64,000 bases of DNA, taken from the NCBI RefSeq assembly GCF_050003625.1, contig NC_134397.1:222394537-222458536 (forward strand), read 5' to 3'. This DNA is from Haematobia irritans (Eukaryota; Arthropoda; Insecta; Diptera; Muscidae). Both the position numbers and the translations under genes were made by a program. Shown one piece after another: positions 50,162 through 59,438 of this stretch (positions are counted from its first letter, which is position 1; the number at the start of each line of letters is the position of its first letter). Below the pieces are notes generated by a model. That model saw nothing but the letters and a program-made list of their open reading frames with translations. It was not told the DNA's origin and made no database searches.

Positions 50162-50960
50162 CCCTGGACAGTCATCCTTATTTTTTGTACATTAACGTCA
50201 TCCTTCTTCATTTTGACTACGGCTTATTTCAAGACGCTATAATTTTCATCGTGAGCGAAAAAGTGAACCAAACTTGAATTTATTTTCTTACTCAATTTAG
50301 TTTTAAGTAGTATGAAACAAAAATTCATAAAACCGTCGAATTAGTATAACTTAAATTTACCATTTCCCAATAAACTAAAGTGCATTTTAAATCGAAAATG
50401 AAATCACGTGTCGTCATTTTGACGAATGATGACTATCTACACTGAAAAAACAGTGAACCCACCAGGAAGAAAACTTTTGATTAATTTTAGAAAATTTTGA
50501 ATAGTTTTAGAAATTTTTAACTAAACAGTATTACAAGCGCTGACATCACGCCGATATCACAAAAATAAGTAAATATTTTTCGACAAATTCAAGAAAATTT
50601 ATTAGACATAAATAATTTTTTTCACTTTTTAAAGAAAATTTTGCAGTTTGAAGGAAAAAATTGGAGTTCAAAATTGCAAGAATGTCTTTAGTGACATACG
50701 AAGTTCATGATGGACGCTGTTGTAGTAAAATTTACAAATTTAAAGAAATAATGAACTATTTTGTGAGAAGTACGAATTTAGTAAAACTTTTTACTTCATT
50801 TGTGTATAATTTTTTCCCGTCTTTTAGTTCATTTAACTAACGTACGCAAAAAATTATTAGAGTAAATGAAACTTTCTCCAAATATAATAATTTCATGAAC
50901 TAAAATATAGTTAAATTGGCTTTAGTGAAATAGTGAGTTCACTTTTTTTTGAGTGTAGGG
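50162..50960. mobile_element. piggyBac-like MITE (281 bp without its own insertion) in a duplicated intron
   Basis: The left end CCCTGGACAGTCATCCTT follows TTAA (50158-50161); the right end in complement is CCCTAGATAGTCATCATT and is followed by TTAT, one base from TTAA. The homologous intron 1 of the micro-exon array has a plain CTTTTAAAAAG at this point. CCCT ends at TTAA suggest the piggyBac superfamily. Family B MITE 50440-50955 lies just inside its right end. Confidence 0.65.
50440..50955 (+). mobile_element. MITE family B, complete (516 bp), nested
   Basis: It has the same ends and length as 47913-48428, here with TA on both sides (50438-50439, 50956-50957). It split the piggyBac-like element three bases from its right end. 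Confidence 0.95.
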
Positions 50961-51069
50961 TTATCAAGAATAGTTGGTTTTTTATGCATATTATTATTTT
51001 TTTCATTAGATTTTTTGGAAACCTATTTAATAATTTTAATTAATGTAAAAAATATATATTTAATTTCAG

Positions 51070-51448
51070 AGTAACCCAAATAAATTTGGACAACTTTTTA
51101 TATTTCCCCTCAGCGTACAATTTAATAGAGAATTGGTAAGTTTTATATTAAAACTTTGTCTTTCTTTCAACTAGAATATTTATTTTATTATATCCTTCAC
51201 ATCGATAACAACACAGTTTTATGAGTTTATATAAAATACTTCATTATTTCTCTAATTGTTTCAGGTACAATTTTATGAGATACGTTTTCCAAAGAAAAGT
51301 TGAATTCCTTACACCATTTGATAAAATGCCCCCAAATATGGTAAGTTACAAGATAATATAAAGAATTAAAAACTTATATTTCATTACATGGTGTTAATTT
51401 TTAACAATTTTCATTATTGCTTCCATTTTTTTCCAGCAAGATATGTGA
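51070..51448 (+). CDS. Possible coding part of the micro-exon gene (exons 51070-51135, 51265-51340, 51437-51448)
   Basis: In one frame the last three exons join without a stop: the first reads VTQINLDNFL then YFPSAYNLIEN, the split codon TG+G gives Trp, the second reads YNFMRYVFQRK then VEFLTPFDKMPPNM, and the third gives QDM and TGA at 51446-51448. Unit 1 of the array reads FCYISAYSLFIN followed by the same TG overhang in the matching frame, so a YxSAYxLIxN peptide seems to be shared. However, joining units 1-3 to the next unit in this frame creates TGA, and an alternative frame is open through units 2 and 4 (SNPNKFGQLF type) and stops in exon 51265-51340. I recognise no family. Coding status is uncertain. 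Confidence 0.3.
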
Positions 51449-51689
51449 AAAAATTACCTACGATGAATAAAAAAGGATAAGTCAAAATGTCCAAACAGCG
51501 AGTTCAAATGAACTACTCTCTGCTCCACGTGGTCATAATTTTTATTCACAAAAAACACTGTATTAAGAACTTTCATCATAAGTTTTTATAATAAAGTACT
51601 TTTGCTTAAAGAAAGTTTAATTTTAATGTATGAACATTTTCATAATAGTAAAACGATTTGTTGTTCCTTTAATTATTTAATTTCTCTGT

Positions 51690-52001
51690 ACTGTGGAAGG
51701 ATTGATTTAAAAATAGTTTAGTTTTCGACATTTTAAAGAGACTGTAAACCAATTTTTATTATCGGGTTTCCCACAAAATAAGCAAGTAAACCAAAAGAAT
51801 ATTAACTTTTTAACTTGGTAGGGGTATATAAATCTTATGGTGTTGTAAAAATGAACTAAAATACAATGTTATAGATGAACTAAAATTTAAGAGAATTATA
51901 AACTAGACAAGTTGAAAAAAATCTTAAGGGCTAAATCATGGTCAATATTACTACAGTTTAGTTCATTTTGCAATGGAAATGGGTTCACTGTTTTTTCAGT
52001 G
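51690..52001 (-). mobile_element. MITE family B, reverse orientation, diverged
   Basis: The right end reads GGGTTCACTGTTTTTTCAGTG, the complement of the family B start. Family words (ACTAAAATACAATGT, AAAATGAACTAAAAT) lie to the left; the other end is not resolved. Confidence 0.6.
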
Positions 52002-52740
52002 TGGACACGTTCTCAATGCAAGCTTTTTACATACTATTGGCCAACTATTACCCATTAAATTCAGTCTTCTTGCCTTTTTCATGGGCCTAACTACGAATAT
52101 GGTTAGTAGGAAATATGGAATATGTTCCTTGCGTGCCCGCCTGAGGCAGCCAAATTGCGATTTGAAGGCAACATCTATTACAGTAGTTATCCTCTATCCA
52201 CTTGACTATCAAGCAACTACTGCAAAAGTAGTTTCTGAAGCAGCTTATGTATGCTACAAAAACAGTAAAAGCAGCAACAGCAGCATCAGCAATAACAAAT
52301 GTTGCATTTATGATTTATGGTACTTCAGCATACTTAGAACTTGTGCAACACATAAAACATGCAACGCGAATGTCGGTACTTTAAAACAAACGCAACAATA
52401 CGGTCGAGAAAACAATTGGATGTTTGTTTCTCACCCATTTGTTTGAGATTTTATGTATGATGAGGAGGGCATGAGAGAGAACGAAAAAGAGTTATGTTAT
52501 GTGGGCATCACATACTACAGACATTACACAGTTAGAGAGAATGTGTTGACGAGGGAATAGGAAAGCATTAGCTTGAATGCGCTTTTAAGAAATTTTGAAG
52601 TGAAAATTTTAAGGAATTTGGAACTAAGTAAAAATGAAAATAATTTTCAGAATTTTTAAGATATAACGGTAGTTATTAAAAAATTTAGATTTTTATTCGC
52701 GATTGTAAATCAATTTTGAACACTTTCAGTATATATTGGA
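52002..52740. other. Noncoding DNA with one long unexplained frame
   Basis: A 157-codon frame spans 51973-52446 on the plus strand, but its start lies inside the MITE end. The remainder has CAGCAACAGCAGCATCAGCA-type sequence and Cys-rich translation with no motif I know. Splice sites and codon usage do not convince; listed so it can be checked. Confidence 0.35.
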
Positions 52741-52980
52741 TTTATGGCCTTGTCACTTCTATAGGTTTTAAAAACCCAAAGATCGCGGACAAAAAAAGCG
52801 GGTGTATACCTATTCATGACTGAGCTTAAAAGCTTAGATACAGTGGAAAGTACCGTATGCAGACATACATAACTTCTTATCGAAATATATTATACAAAGT
52901 GGGAGGAAAGGAGGCGGATACCTTTCCAATCTCTGAATATATACACAGATGGATCTAAACTAGACGAAGGAACTGGTAGC

Positions 52981-53924
52981 CAGGGCTGCCAATTTTGCCG
53001 ATTTATCGGCATTTTGACGATTTTTTACTCACAAAATGGACAATTCCGATTTTTTTCCGATTTTAACTCCGTTCATTAGAAACATAGTTTAGAGAGTTAA
53101 AGTTTTTACATTTTGAAGAAATTTTTGAAAATATTAAAATAAATTTGAAAAATTTTGGGAATAATTCTGAAAAAAACATAGTGTACTTTGGCTTTTTGAG
53201 TTTTGTCAAAATTCGTACAAATAATCATGATTCTTCCACACTCCACAGCAAACGTAGTGGAGTGTGGAAGAATCATTTGAAAATATTGAAGAAATTTTTG
53301 AAAATATTAAAATAAATTTGAAAAATTTTGGGAATAATTCTGAAAAAAACATAGTGTACTTTGGCTTTTTGAGTTTTGTCAAAATTCGTACAAATAATCA
53401 TGATTCTTCCACACTCCACAGCAAACGTAGAAATTTTTTACAAATTATGATAAAATTCTAGTACAGTATAAACAAATAACCACATATAGACGTATCTATC
53501 GGAAACACCATACAAAATCACCTGTTTTTGAAAACACGGGACTTTTTCTTGAGTTTCAAAATATTTAATTTTTAAATAAAACTGTTACACAATTAATAAC
53601 AATATTTTAGAAAAATATGTTTTTTATACAAAAATTACGAAATATTTTTGTTTAACTAGAAAATGATTTTTATGTTAATGTTATTTGCATACAAACATGA
53701 TTTCTTTGCATTTTATTTTATTGAAATGCATTGTTGTGTACATTAATTTTCTGTTTTCTATGTGAAATAAATACTTCTGTTTTGTGTTTACCCAAAAAAT
53801 ATGTTTAATTTTAATATTATTTATATTGCCGATTTTTTGACGATTTTTAAAATGTAAGTCCGGATTATGACGATTTTTATCGAAAAATGTGACGATATTT
53901 CTTGAAATTTTATTGGCAGCCCTG
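52981..53924. mobile_element. hAT-type nonautonomous element (944 bp) with exact 8-bp target duplication
   Basis: The ends are CAGGGCTGCCAA and TTGGCAGCCCTG. CTGGTAGC is present on both sides (52973-52980 and 53925-53932), and removing one copy restores the LINE reading GTGSGG. Subterminal CGATTTTT/ACGATTTTTA words recur at both ends. The interior holds a tandem duplication and a palindrome (next entry). No transposase is readable. Confidence 0.93.
53114..53430. repeat. Tandem duplication with perfect 19-bp palindrome at the junction
   Basis: About 140 bp beginning GAAGAAATTTTTGAAAATAT is present at 53114 and again at 53288. Just before the junction ATGATTCTTCCACACTCCA (53226-53244) is followed after 12 nt by its exact complement. 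A 19-bp palindrome plus duplication suggests template switching during replication or repair. Confidence 0.88.
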
Positions 53925-54199
53925 CTGGTAGCGGTATTTATTGCAGTGAACTAGGAATACGAGAGTCATATACGTTAGATAGCGATAGCAATAACTTTCA
54001 GGCAGAAATTTAGGCGGTCACATAATCTGCCGAGTCGCAATTGATGACGCCGTTATTCACAACCGATATCCGCTTCTTCATCGACAGTCAAGCAGCTATA
54101 AAGTCCTAGGCATAAGGTCTAAGGTAGTCAGCCGTTCTCTATGCTGCGTACTTGAGCAATGTGTAATAATGGGAAAGGAAGGAGCATATGTGCTGGCTA

Positions 54200-54462
54200 G
54201 GTTAGGTTAGGTGGCAGTCCGATGTATCAGGCTCACTTAGACTATTCAGTCCTTTGTGATACCACTCTTATCACTGAGTGCTGCCCGATTCCATGTTAAG
54301 CTCAAGGGACCTACTTTTTATAGCCGAGTCCGAACGGCGTTCCGCATTGCAGTGAAACCACTTAAAGAAGCTTTGAAACACCAAGAAATTACTTTACATT
54401 ACTGAGGTGGGACAATCCACCGCTGATAAACTTTTTGGTAATAGGTGTGTATGCAAGGCGGG
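54200..54462 (-). mobile_element. tRNA-derived SINE, truncated at the head, inside the LINE
   Basis: The tail is on the left (GGTTAGGTTAGGTGGCAG) and the body follows the other copies; the tRNA-like head stops within the GCAAGGCGGG segment. GCTGGCTA flanks it at 54192-54199 and about 54462-54469, and the LINE frame continues across it. 5' truncation is common for reverse-transcribed insertions. Confidence 0.88.
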
Positions 54463-54783
54463 CTGGCTAAGGAGGGCGTTCGTGGAACGAATAAAGTTCT
54501 TGCAGGCGTAGGTAGTGTCTCCACCAGGGATGGAAATTTTTAAGCGAAAAAGTACTTTCACTAAATTTCGGTTTTAATTCAACATACTACGAACACGAGT
54601 TCGTCTTATTCATTTCTAATTAGGTTAAACTTCTGAAAAATGTATTAAGGAAATCAGGTTTTTTTTTTGGTTTAATACTTTAAAATAAGAAAAAAATCTA
54701 TTTTCATTTCCTTTTCTGACCGGAAAATAAAAAATAAAAAACTCTCATTGGAACTTTTGGTTTAAAGGATTTCCCATACATTC

Positions 54784-55029
54784 TTAAGGTGGGTATTAAG
54801 TTCGAGTTTAGCCGCTAAAATTGTCATTTTTTCACTAAAGTGAAAACTAAAACAGTCAAAACAGTCATAATTATACATATTTTTTGCAGATTTCATTATA
54901 ACTTGATGGGGAATAGCCCAAAGCAAATTTTCACAATGTTTGTATTCCGTAAAATGGATTATTAAAGAAAAGTAATCGTGAAAAAATGATGATTTTAGCG
55001 GCTAAACTCGAACTTAATACCCAGCTTTA
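54784..55029. mobile_element. MITE with GGTGGGTATTAA-type ends, second copy
   Basis: The left TTAAGGTGGGTATTAAGTTC and right CGAACTTAATACCCAGCTTTA arms are complementary for about 37 bp. It matches the intronic copy at 21483-21722. Confidence 0.85.
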
Positions 55030-55117
55030 GGTCAAAAAAATATGTCAGCAACACAACAAAAATTCCATTGGAGGATTATTGTCAAGAGACCCCTTGGTAT
55101 AAAAATGCGTGCCATTT

Positions 55118-55470
55118 GTATACCCTCCACCATTGGATATGGGGGTATACCAACTTTGGCATTAGCACATCGAAATATTGGTCTCACGACCCTGAATCGT
55201 GGTGAAATTCTAAGATCTAGCGATGTCCGTCCGTCTGTGGAAATCACTCTAACTTCTGAACGAAACAAGCTACCCTGCTAAAATTTGGTACATGATGTTA
55301 GTATGTGTGGTTATTAGACCATGCAAACATTTGTCCATACCGGTTCAGTTTAATATATAGCCCCCACATAAATCGATCCCCAGATTTGACCTCCGGAACC
55401 TCTTGGAGGAATACATTTCATTCAATCCCCTTTGAAATTTGAAATTCTGACATTTTTGGAATTTTAACTA
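55118..55470 (+). mobile_element. DINE-1/Helentron-like element, family 1, truncated
   Basis: TATACCCTCCACCATTGGAT, GCGATGTCCGTCCGTCTGTG and one or two core units (ATATATAGCCCCCACATAAA, GATTTGACCTCCGGAACC) are present. It stops near 55440 next to MITE family C and lacks the 3' stem-loop. Confidence 0.8.
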
Positions 55471-55476
55471 CCGTTA

Positions 55477-56021
55477 CCCAGCAAAAAAAAGCGTCGTCAA
55501 AAAAGCAGTGAACATGTTCTTTTTGGATCCGGAAGTGGCGCAAAATTGGCGCAGAAGCGATGAATTTAACATGGGCTTGTCATAGGACGGATGTCTATCA
55601 TTTCAACAGCCTTCTTCTCACTTCTTAAGGTGTGATGCGAATTCAGTGTTTTGGATGTGGATTAAGAAATATCAATATCACAAAATTTTGACAAATAAAT
55701 AATTTCTAAATATTTTAATGAGTTTTAACGTTTGACATAAATTATTTCAAAAATTCGCAATTTTTCTAGAATGTATTCGAAATTTTTTACGGCAAAATTT
55801 AAATAATTTTTACCATTTTATAAATTCTTAATCTATTTTTACCCTATTTGAAACAAAAAATTTAAAAGTTTCCATTAAAAATATGAAAAAAGCGAGTTAT
55901 AAAAAAATTTACTCAAATTAACTTCCTGTGCAGCTAAAATAAATAACTTCTTTGGGAGGACATTTTCGGAAGAGCTTTTAAAGCTGTGCCTTTAGAAGAA
56001 CTTCCAAATTTTTTTGCTAGG
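55477..56021. mobile_element. MITE family C, second copy (545 bp)
   Basis: The ends are CCCAGCAAAAAAAAGCGTCG and TTTTTTTGCTAGG with TA on both sides (55475-55476, 56022-56023). It supports a TA target for this family. Confidence 0.87.
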
Positions 56022-56305
56022 TAACGAAATACGTTCTTCTCGAAAAGCAACAATGAACTAAAAATAAAAAAAAAATCGCTAAATTATAACCAAGCTGTAT
56101 TTCATGTTTACTATTTTTGAGAAGTGTACAAAAAACTTCTAATGCTTTAGCATTGCAGTTTTTTAAATGTTATTAAAATTTTACTTGAGTTCATTAAATT
56201 TATGAGACATACATGGAACAAAAAAATCGTTGGGCTGGGGAAAATTTTTGTACAAATGTGGACCTAAAGACGTACTATTTGCAATTCGCAACGGTGGCAT
56301 ACTTA

Positions 56306-56553
56306 CACCCAGAGAAGGAATATGATCACCTCAAAATGTTTAAAGAGCAAAATGTTATTTTTGGGTGGTGACCATGTAACATGGTTTTCGCAACCATGTT
56401 ATTGTCTCGGAAATCATGTATCTGATTTCGGCAAGCAGGTTATATTTAACGGGAAAATAACATTTAATGACAAACATGTTACATGGTCACCATACAAAAA
56501 TACAATTTTGCTCTTGAAATATGTTTGAGGTGATCATATTCCTTCTCTGCGTG
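56306..56553. mobile_element. Fold-back MITE (248 bp) with ~80-bp inverted ends
   Basis: CACCCAGAGAAGGAATATGA at the left matches, in complement, CACGCAGAGAAGGAATATGA at the right; both continue through TCACCTCAAA and, further in, GGTGACCATGTAACATG. TA flanks both ends (56304-56305, 56554-56555). Noncoding. Confidence 0.9.
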
Positions 56554-56998
56554 TATATAAGAAAAGTAGAACACAAAGTTTCACCCATCTTCATAAAAAT
56601 ACGAATTAAATGCACTTTTTTTAAACTGAATTGAGAAATTACCCGGTGACCTATATGTCGTGAAATCTCCCATACATTTTTAACTCTTTAAAAAATCTCT
56701 AAAAACTAAAGAGAAGAATAATTCCCTTTGTCATCAACCCTCATCATATCCCATGGTTGGAAAATCCTAATAATTAATGAAATCATGGAGTCCACCAAAT
56801 CGTACTTTGACATTTTTCTAACATTCATCAGAATAAATTGCATTCATTCATCCATATGTTGTTGATTGCAAACAGCAAGTGAATAAATTGCATACGTGTG
56901 TTGGCACATGGCACATGTTCCAGCATATTGAAGAACAAAAAGTGAATTTTAATCAGAGGTAAATTTTGCAGCCTTTCATAGCCTTTCATCATTATGAG

Positions 56999-58230
56999 GA
57001 TGATGACGCACACTTTGCTGTTCGATTTCGTTTCGTTTTGGTGCCGATGAGGGGAATTCTTCAGTTATAAACCCCTAAAATGGGTTAGGCTTCTTCACTT
57101 CATTTGCCAGACTGCCTTAATTATCTTTAATGAACGATGGATGATGCATTGATTCAACAGGCACCACCGCCATCATCATTTAGGTTTCTTGAAAGCTTTC
57201 CCAGTAGTGCTGATGAAATGCAGATGTGTATGATGCTCCCCAGATTTAATTTTGTAAGGGTTTCAAGGCAAACAGCATCTTTCGTAGTGAATTGAGATGG
57301 TTTCGTTTTTTATATGAGAGTTGATCACAAAAATATATTTTTCTTTTTTGGATTTTTAAATTAGAAAAATAGGATTCCGACCTCGATATTCGAAACCTCA
57401 ATATATGCTAACATTGATTCTCCCAATCTAACAAGCACTTGGCTGTTCGATGGTTTACCCCAAACGAAATGGCTAGGCTCGCTGATTTATTGAAACAATT
57501 GAAAATCAAAGGCATGAGTCAGTATGGGGTGAAATTATTTTCGTAAAGCTTATAGTCCTGCTCTCTTCATTTCATATGCCAATGGCATTACCATAGGAAA
57601 CCACTTGAAATTGTATGTGCCATATTGAACACTTCTACCATTGAACAAGAAAAAGTAACAGGCACCCGAGCAGTTATAGGCAACAATGAATTTATGTAGC
57701 AATTTCTGGTCTTGGGTGTCCTCGTTACATTACAGATGCTCGCACAATTTGTAAAAATCGCGTAAAACAAATGATAAGCGCAAGGCTATATGGCGTATGC
57801 ATGTTTGAACTTAACGCCGTATTGCAATTTCAATTTGAAGATGTTTACCGATGATGGGAATAGCATAGTGATGCGGTTTGCCGCATTCACATGAATCCGT
57901 GATTGAGTTGCCTTCCATTAGGGATAGCAGTAAAGATAAAATGCCAAAAAAAATAATGTTAAATTAATTGTATCTATTAATTTTGTGTTCAATGTTTCGT
58001 ATCAGGTATTGTTGTATTGTTGAGCCATGTGAAACGCCAAAAAGAAAATTTTATTGAATATAGTAAGAATTTACATTTTAACCAGCACAAGACCAGAAAA
58101 TTAGGAGCAAAAAAAGAAATCTCAAAAATTGTTTCCAAAGAAACCCTTAGGACTTTATAACTGAAGAATTCCCCTCATCGGCACCAAACCAAAACGAAAC
58201 GAAATCGAACAGCAGAGTGTGCGTCATCAG
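56999..58230. repeat. Inverted repeat, ~72-bp arms 1.1 kb apart
   Basis: Sequence 56999-57069 (GATGACGCACACTTTGCTGT through TTCTTCAGTTATAAA) recurs in complement at about 58157-58230 with two or three differences including a 5-bp insertion (GGTTT). The DNA between is unique-looking and shows no transposase. The right arm abuts the LINE reading at 58233. Confidence 0.85.
57070..58155. other. Noncoding DNA between the inverted arms
   Basis: Unique-looking sequence with moderate GC (57060-57260) and no convincing open frame on either strand. Confidence 0.4.
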
Positions 58231-59032
58231 CATTAAATGGGCGGTGAACAGTTTTGATGCTTACAAATTTTCGGGGGTGGACCGAATGGACCGTGTACGA
58301 TCTAAGAGATCGAAGGACTTTATTGAATATATACCAAAGGATTGGCAAAGAATAATGTTGATTACCATTCCAAAAGCAGGCAGAATAGTACGGCTAAGGA
58401 TTTCAGACCTATTAGTTTAACGTCTTTCTAGCTAAAAACGCTAGAAATTATATTGGACAACCAAATACTCGTAAGCAATCAGCTGAACGGAGTCATTGAA
58501 CTGTCAACATGCTTATTTAAAGGGCAAATCTATGGATTTGGTTTTACACTCGGTAGTGCATCATATTGAGAGATCTCTGAAATACAAGGAACATACACTG
58601 GCGGCTTTTCTGGATATTGAAGGCGTATTTAATAATTCGAAAATCGTAATACCTTTTTTGCCTTAAAGAGGAATGGTGTGAGTGATTTTGTAATAGACTG
58701 GATTGAGGGAATGTTATTTTATAGAAATATGGAAATGGAACTGTCAAACTCTACAAGAAGTGCGACTCCAACAAGAGGGTGTGATATCGCCTTTACTTTG
58801 GTTACTCACAGTAAATGAGATTATGATTTTTCTGCCCAACAAAGGAATAAAAATATAAAAAGAATGAACGGCGTGCTCATTTCGAAACGATCCGTTCATG
58901 AAAGTGAATCAACACACATAAGGTGTCAAACGGGGAATAGACGGTGTCAATCTGACAACGATAAAATAACATCATGTGTTGTCAAAATAACAGCCAGCGC
59001 TCATGATTTGAAAACGTAATGGTTACGAATTA

Positions 59033-59370
59033 GGAGCCAACGTGGTGCAATGGTTAGCATGCCCGCCTTGCATACACAAGGTCGTGGGTTCGATTCCTGC
59101 TTCGACCGAACACCAAAAAGTCTTTCAGCGGTGGATTATCCCACCTCAGTAATGCTGGTGACATTTCCGGGGGTTTCAAAGCTTCTCTAAGTGGTTTCAC
59201 TGCAATGTGGAACGCCGTTCGGACTCGGCTATAAAAAGGAGGTCCCTTGTTATTGAGCTTAACATGGAATCGGGTAGCACTCAGTGATAAGAGAGAAGTT
59301 CACCAATGTGGTATCACAATGGACTGAATAGTCTAAGTGAGCCTGATACATCGGGCTGCCACCTAACCTA
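59033..59370 (+). mobile_element. tRNA-derived SINE, full length, plus strand
   Basis: The head at 59033 has RNA polymerase III boxes A (TGGTGCAATGGT, 59043-59054) and B (GGTTCGATTCC, 59087-59097) at tRNA-like spacing. The body runs to GGGCTGCC and the tail is ACCTAACCTA. TACGAAT occurs on both sides (59024-59030 and 59369-59375), a short possible target duplication. This is the only plus-strand copy and serves as reference for the other copies here. Confidence 0.92.
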
Positions 59371-59371
59371 C

Positions 59372-59438
59372 GAATCGCTACCGTGATTCGAACCTGCATT
59401 GTCTGCACCATACGCGCTAACAACACCACCTTAGCTCA
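59372..59438 (-). repeat. tRNA-like segment facing the SINE tail
   Basis: Read on the minus strand it has GAGCTAAGGTGGTGTTGTTAG, then a box B match GGTTCGAATCA (about 59386-59396). The acceptor-stem ends do not pair well, so it is not a tRNA gene; it resembles the head of a related SINE without its body. Confidence 0.6.

Larger units (their letters stand above)
49703..51610 (+). other. Candidate spliced gene built of tandemly duplicated micro-exons
   Basis: Six short units lie in order, each bracketed by consensus splice sites: 49703-49745 (after CCAG, before GTAAGT), 49878-49922 (TTTCAG/GTAAGT), 50090-50135 (TTTCAG/GTAAGG), 51070-51135 (TTTCAG/GTAAGT), 51265-51340 (TTTCAG/GTAAGT) and a last one from 51437 (TTCCAG). 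Units 1-4 end in the same AATTG before the donor and units 2-4 share ATTTAATTTCAG acceptors; the introns between them are also similar, so exon plus intron was duplicated as a block. Units 1 and 4 hold a second internal acceptor (CTCAG before CGTAYARTTT). AATAAA at 51590-51595 fits a transcript end. Units 2 and 3 look decayed. Function and expression are unknown; a long noncoding RNA is possible. Confidence 0.45.
52745..54535 (+). pseudogene. LINE ORF2 remnant: RNase H domain, broken by a hAT element and a SINE
   Basis: Around the insertions the frame reads IYTDGSKLDEGTGSG (52947-52980 and 53933 on), then SELGIRESYTLDSDSNNFQA, an in-frame stop, and TDIRFFIDSQAAIKS (about 54062-54105), followed by GKEGAYVLA | KEGVRGTNKVLA across the SINE. 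These are the TDGS, QAE and DSQAA landmarks of the RNase H domain found at the C-terminus of I/Jockey/LOA-group LINEs. Stops and small shifts show it is dead. Only the 3' part of the element is present. The same family occurs at 58.2-61.2 kb. Confidence 0.85.

Noticed and set aside
51973..52446. 157-codon frame
   Set aside because: It begins inside the end of MITE family B and lacks recognisable motifs; possibly chance, kept only as a note in the region entry.
59033..59110. tRNA gene
   Set aside because: Boxes A and B are good but the acceptor stem does not close, and the sequence continues into a repeated body found six or more times: it is a SINE head.
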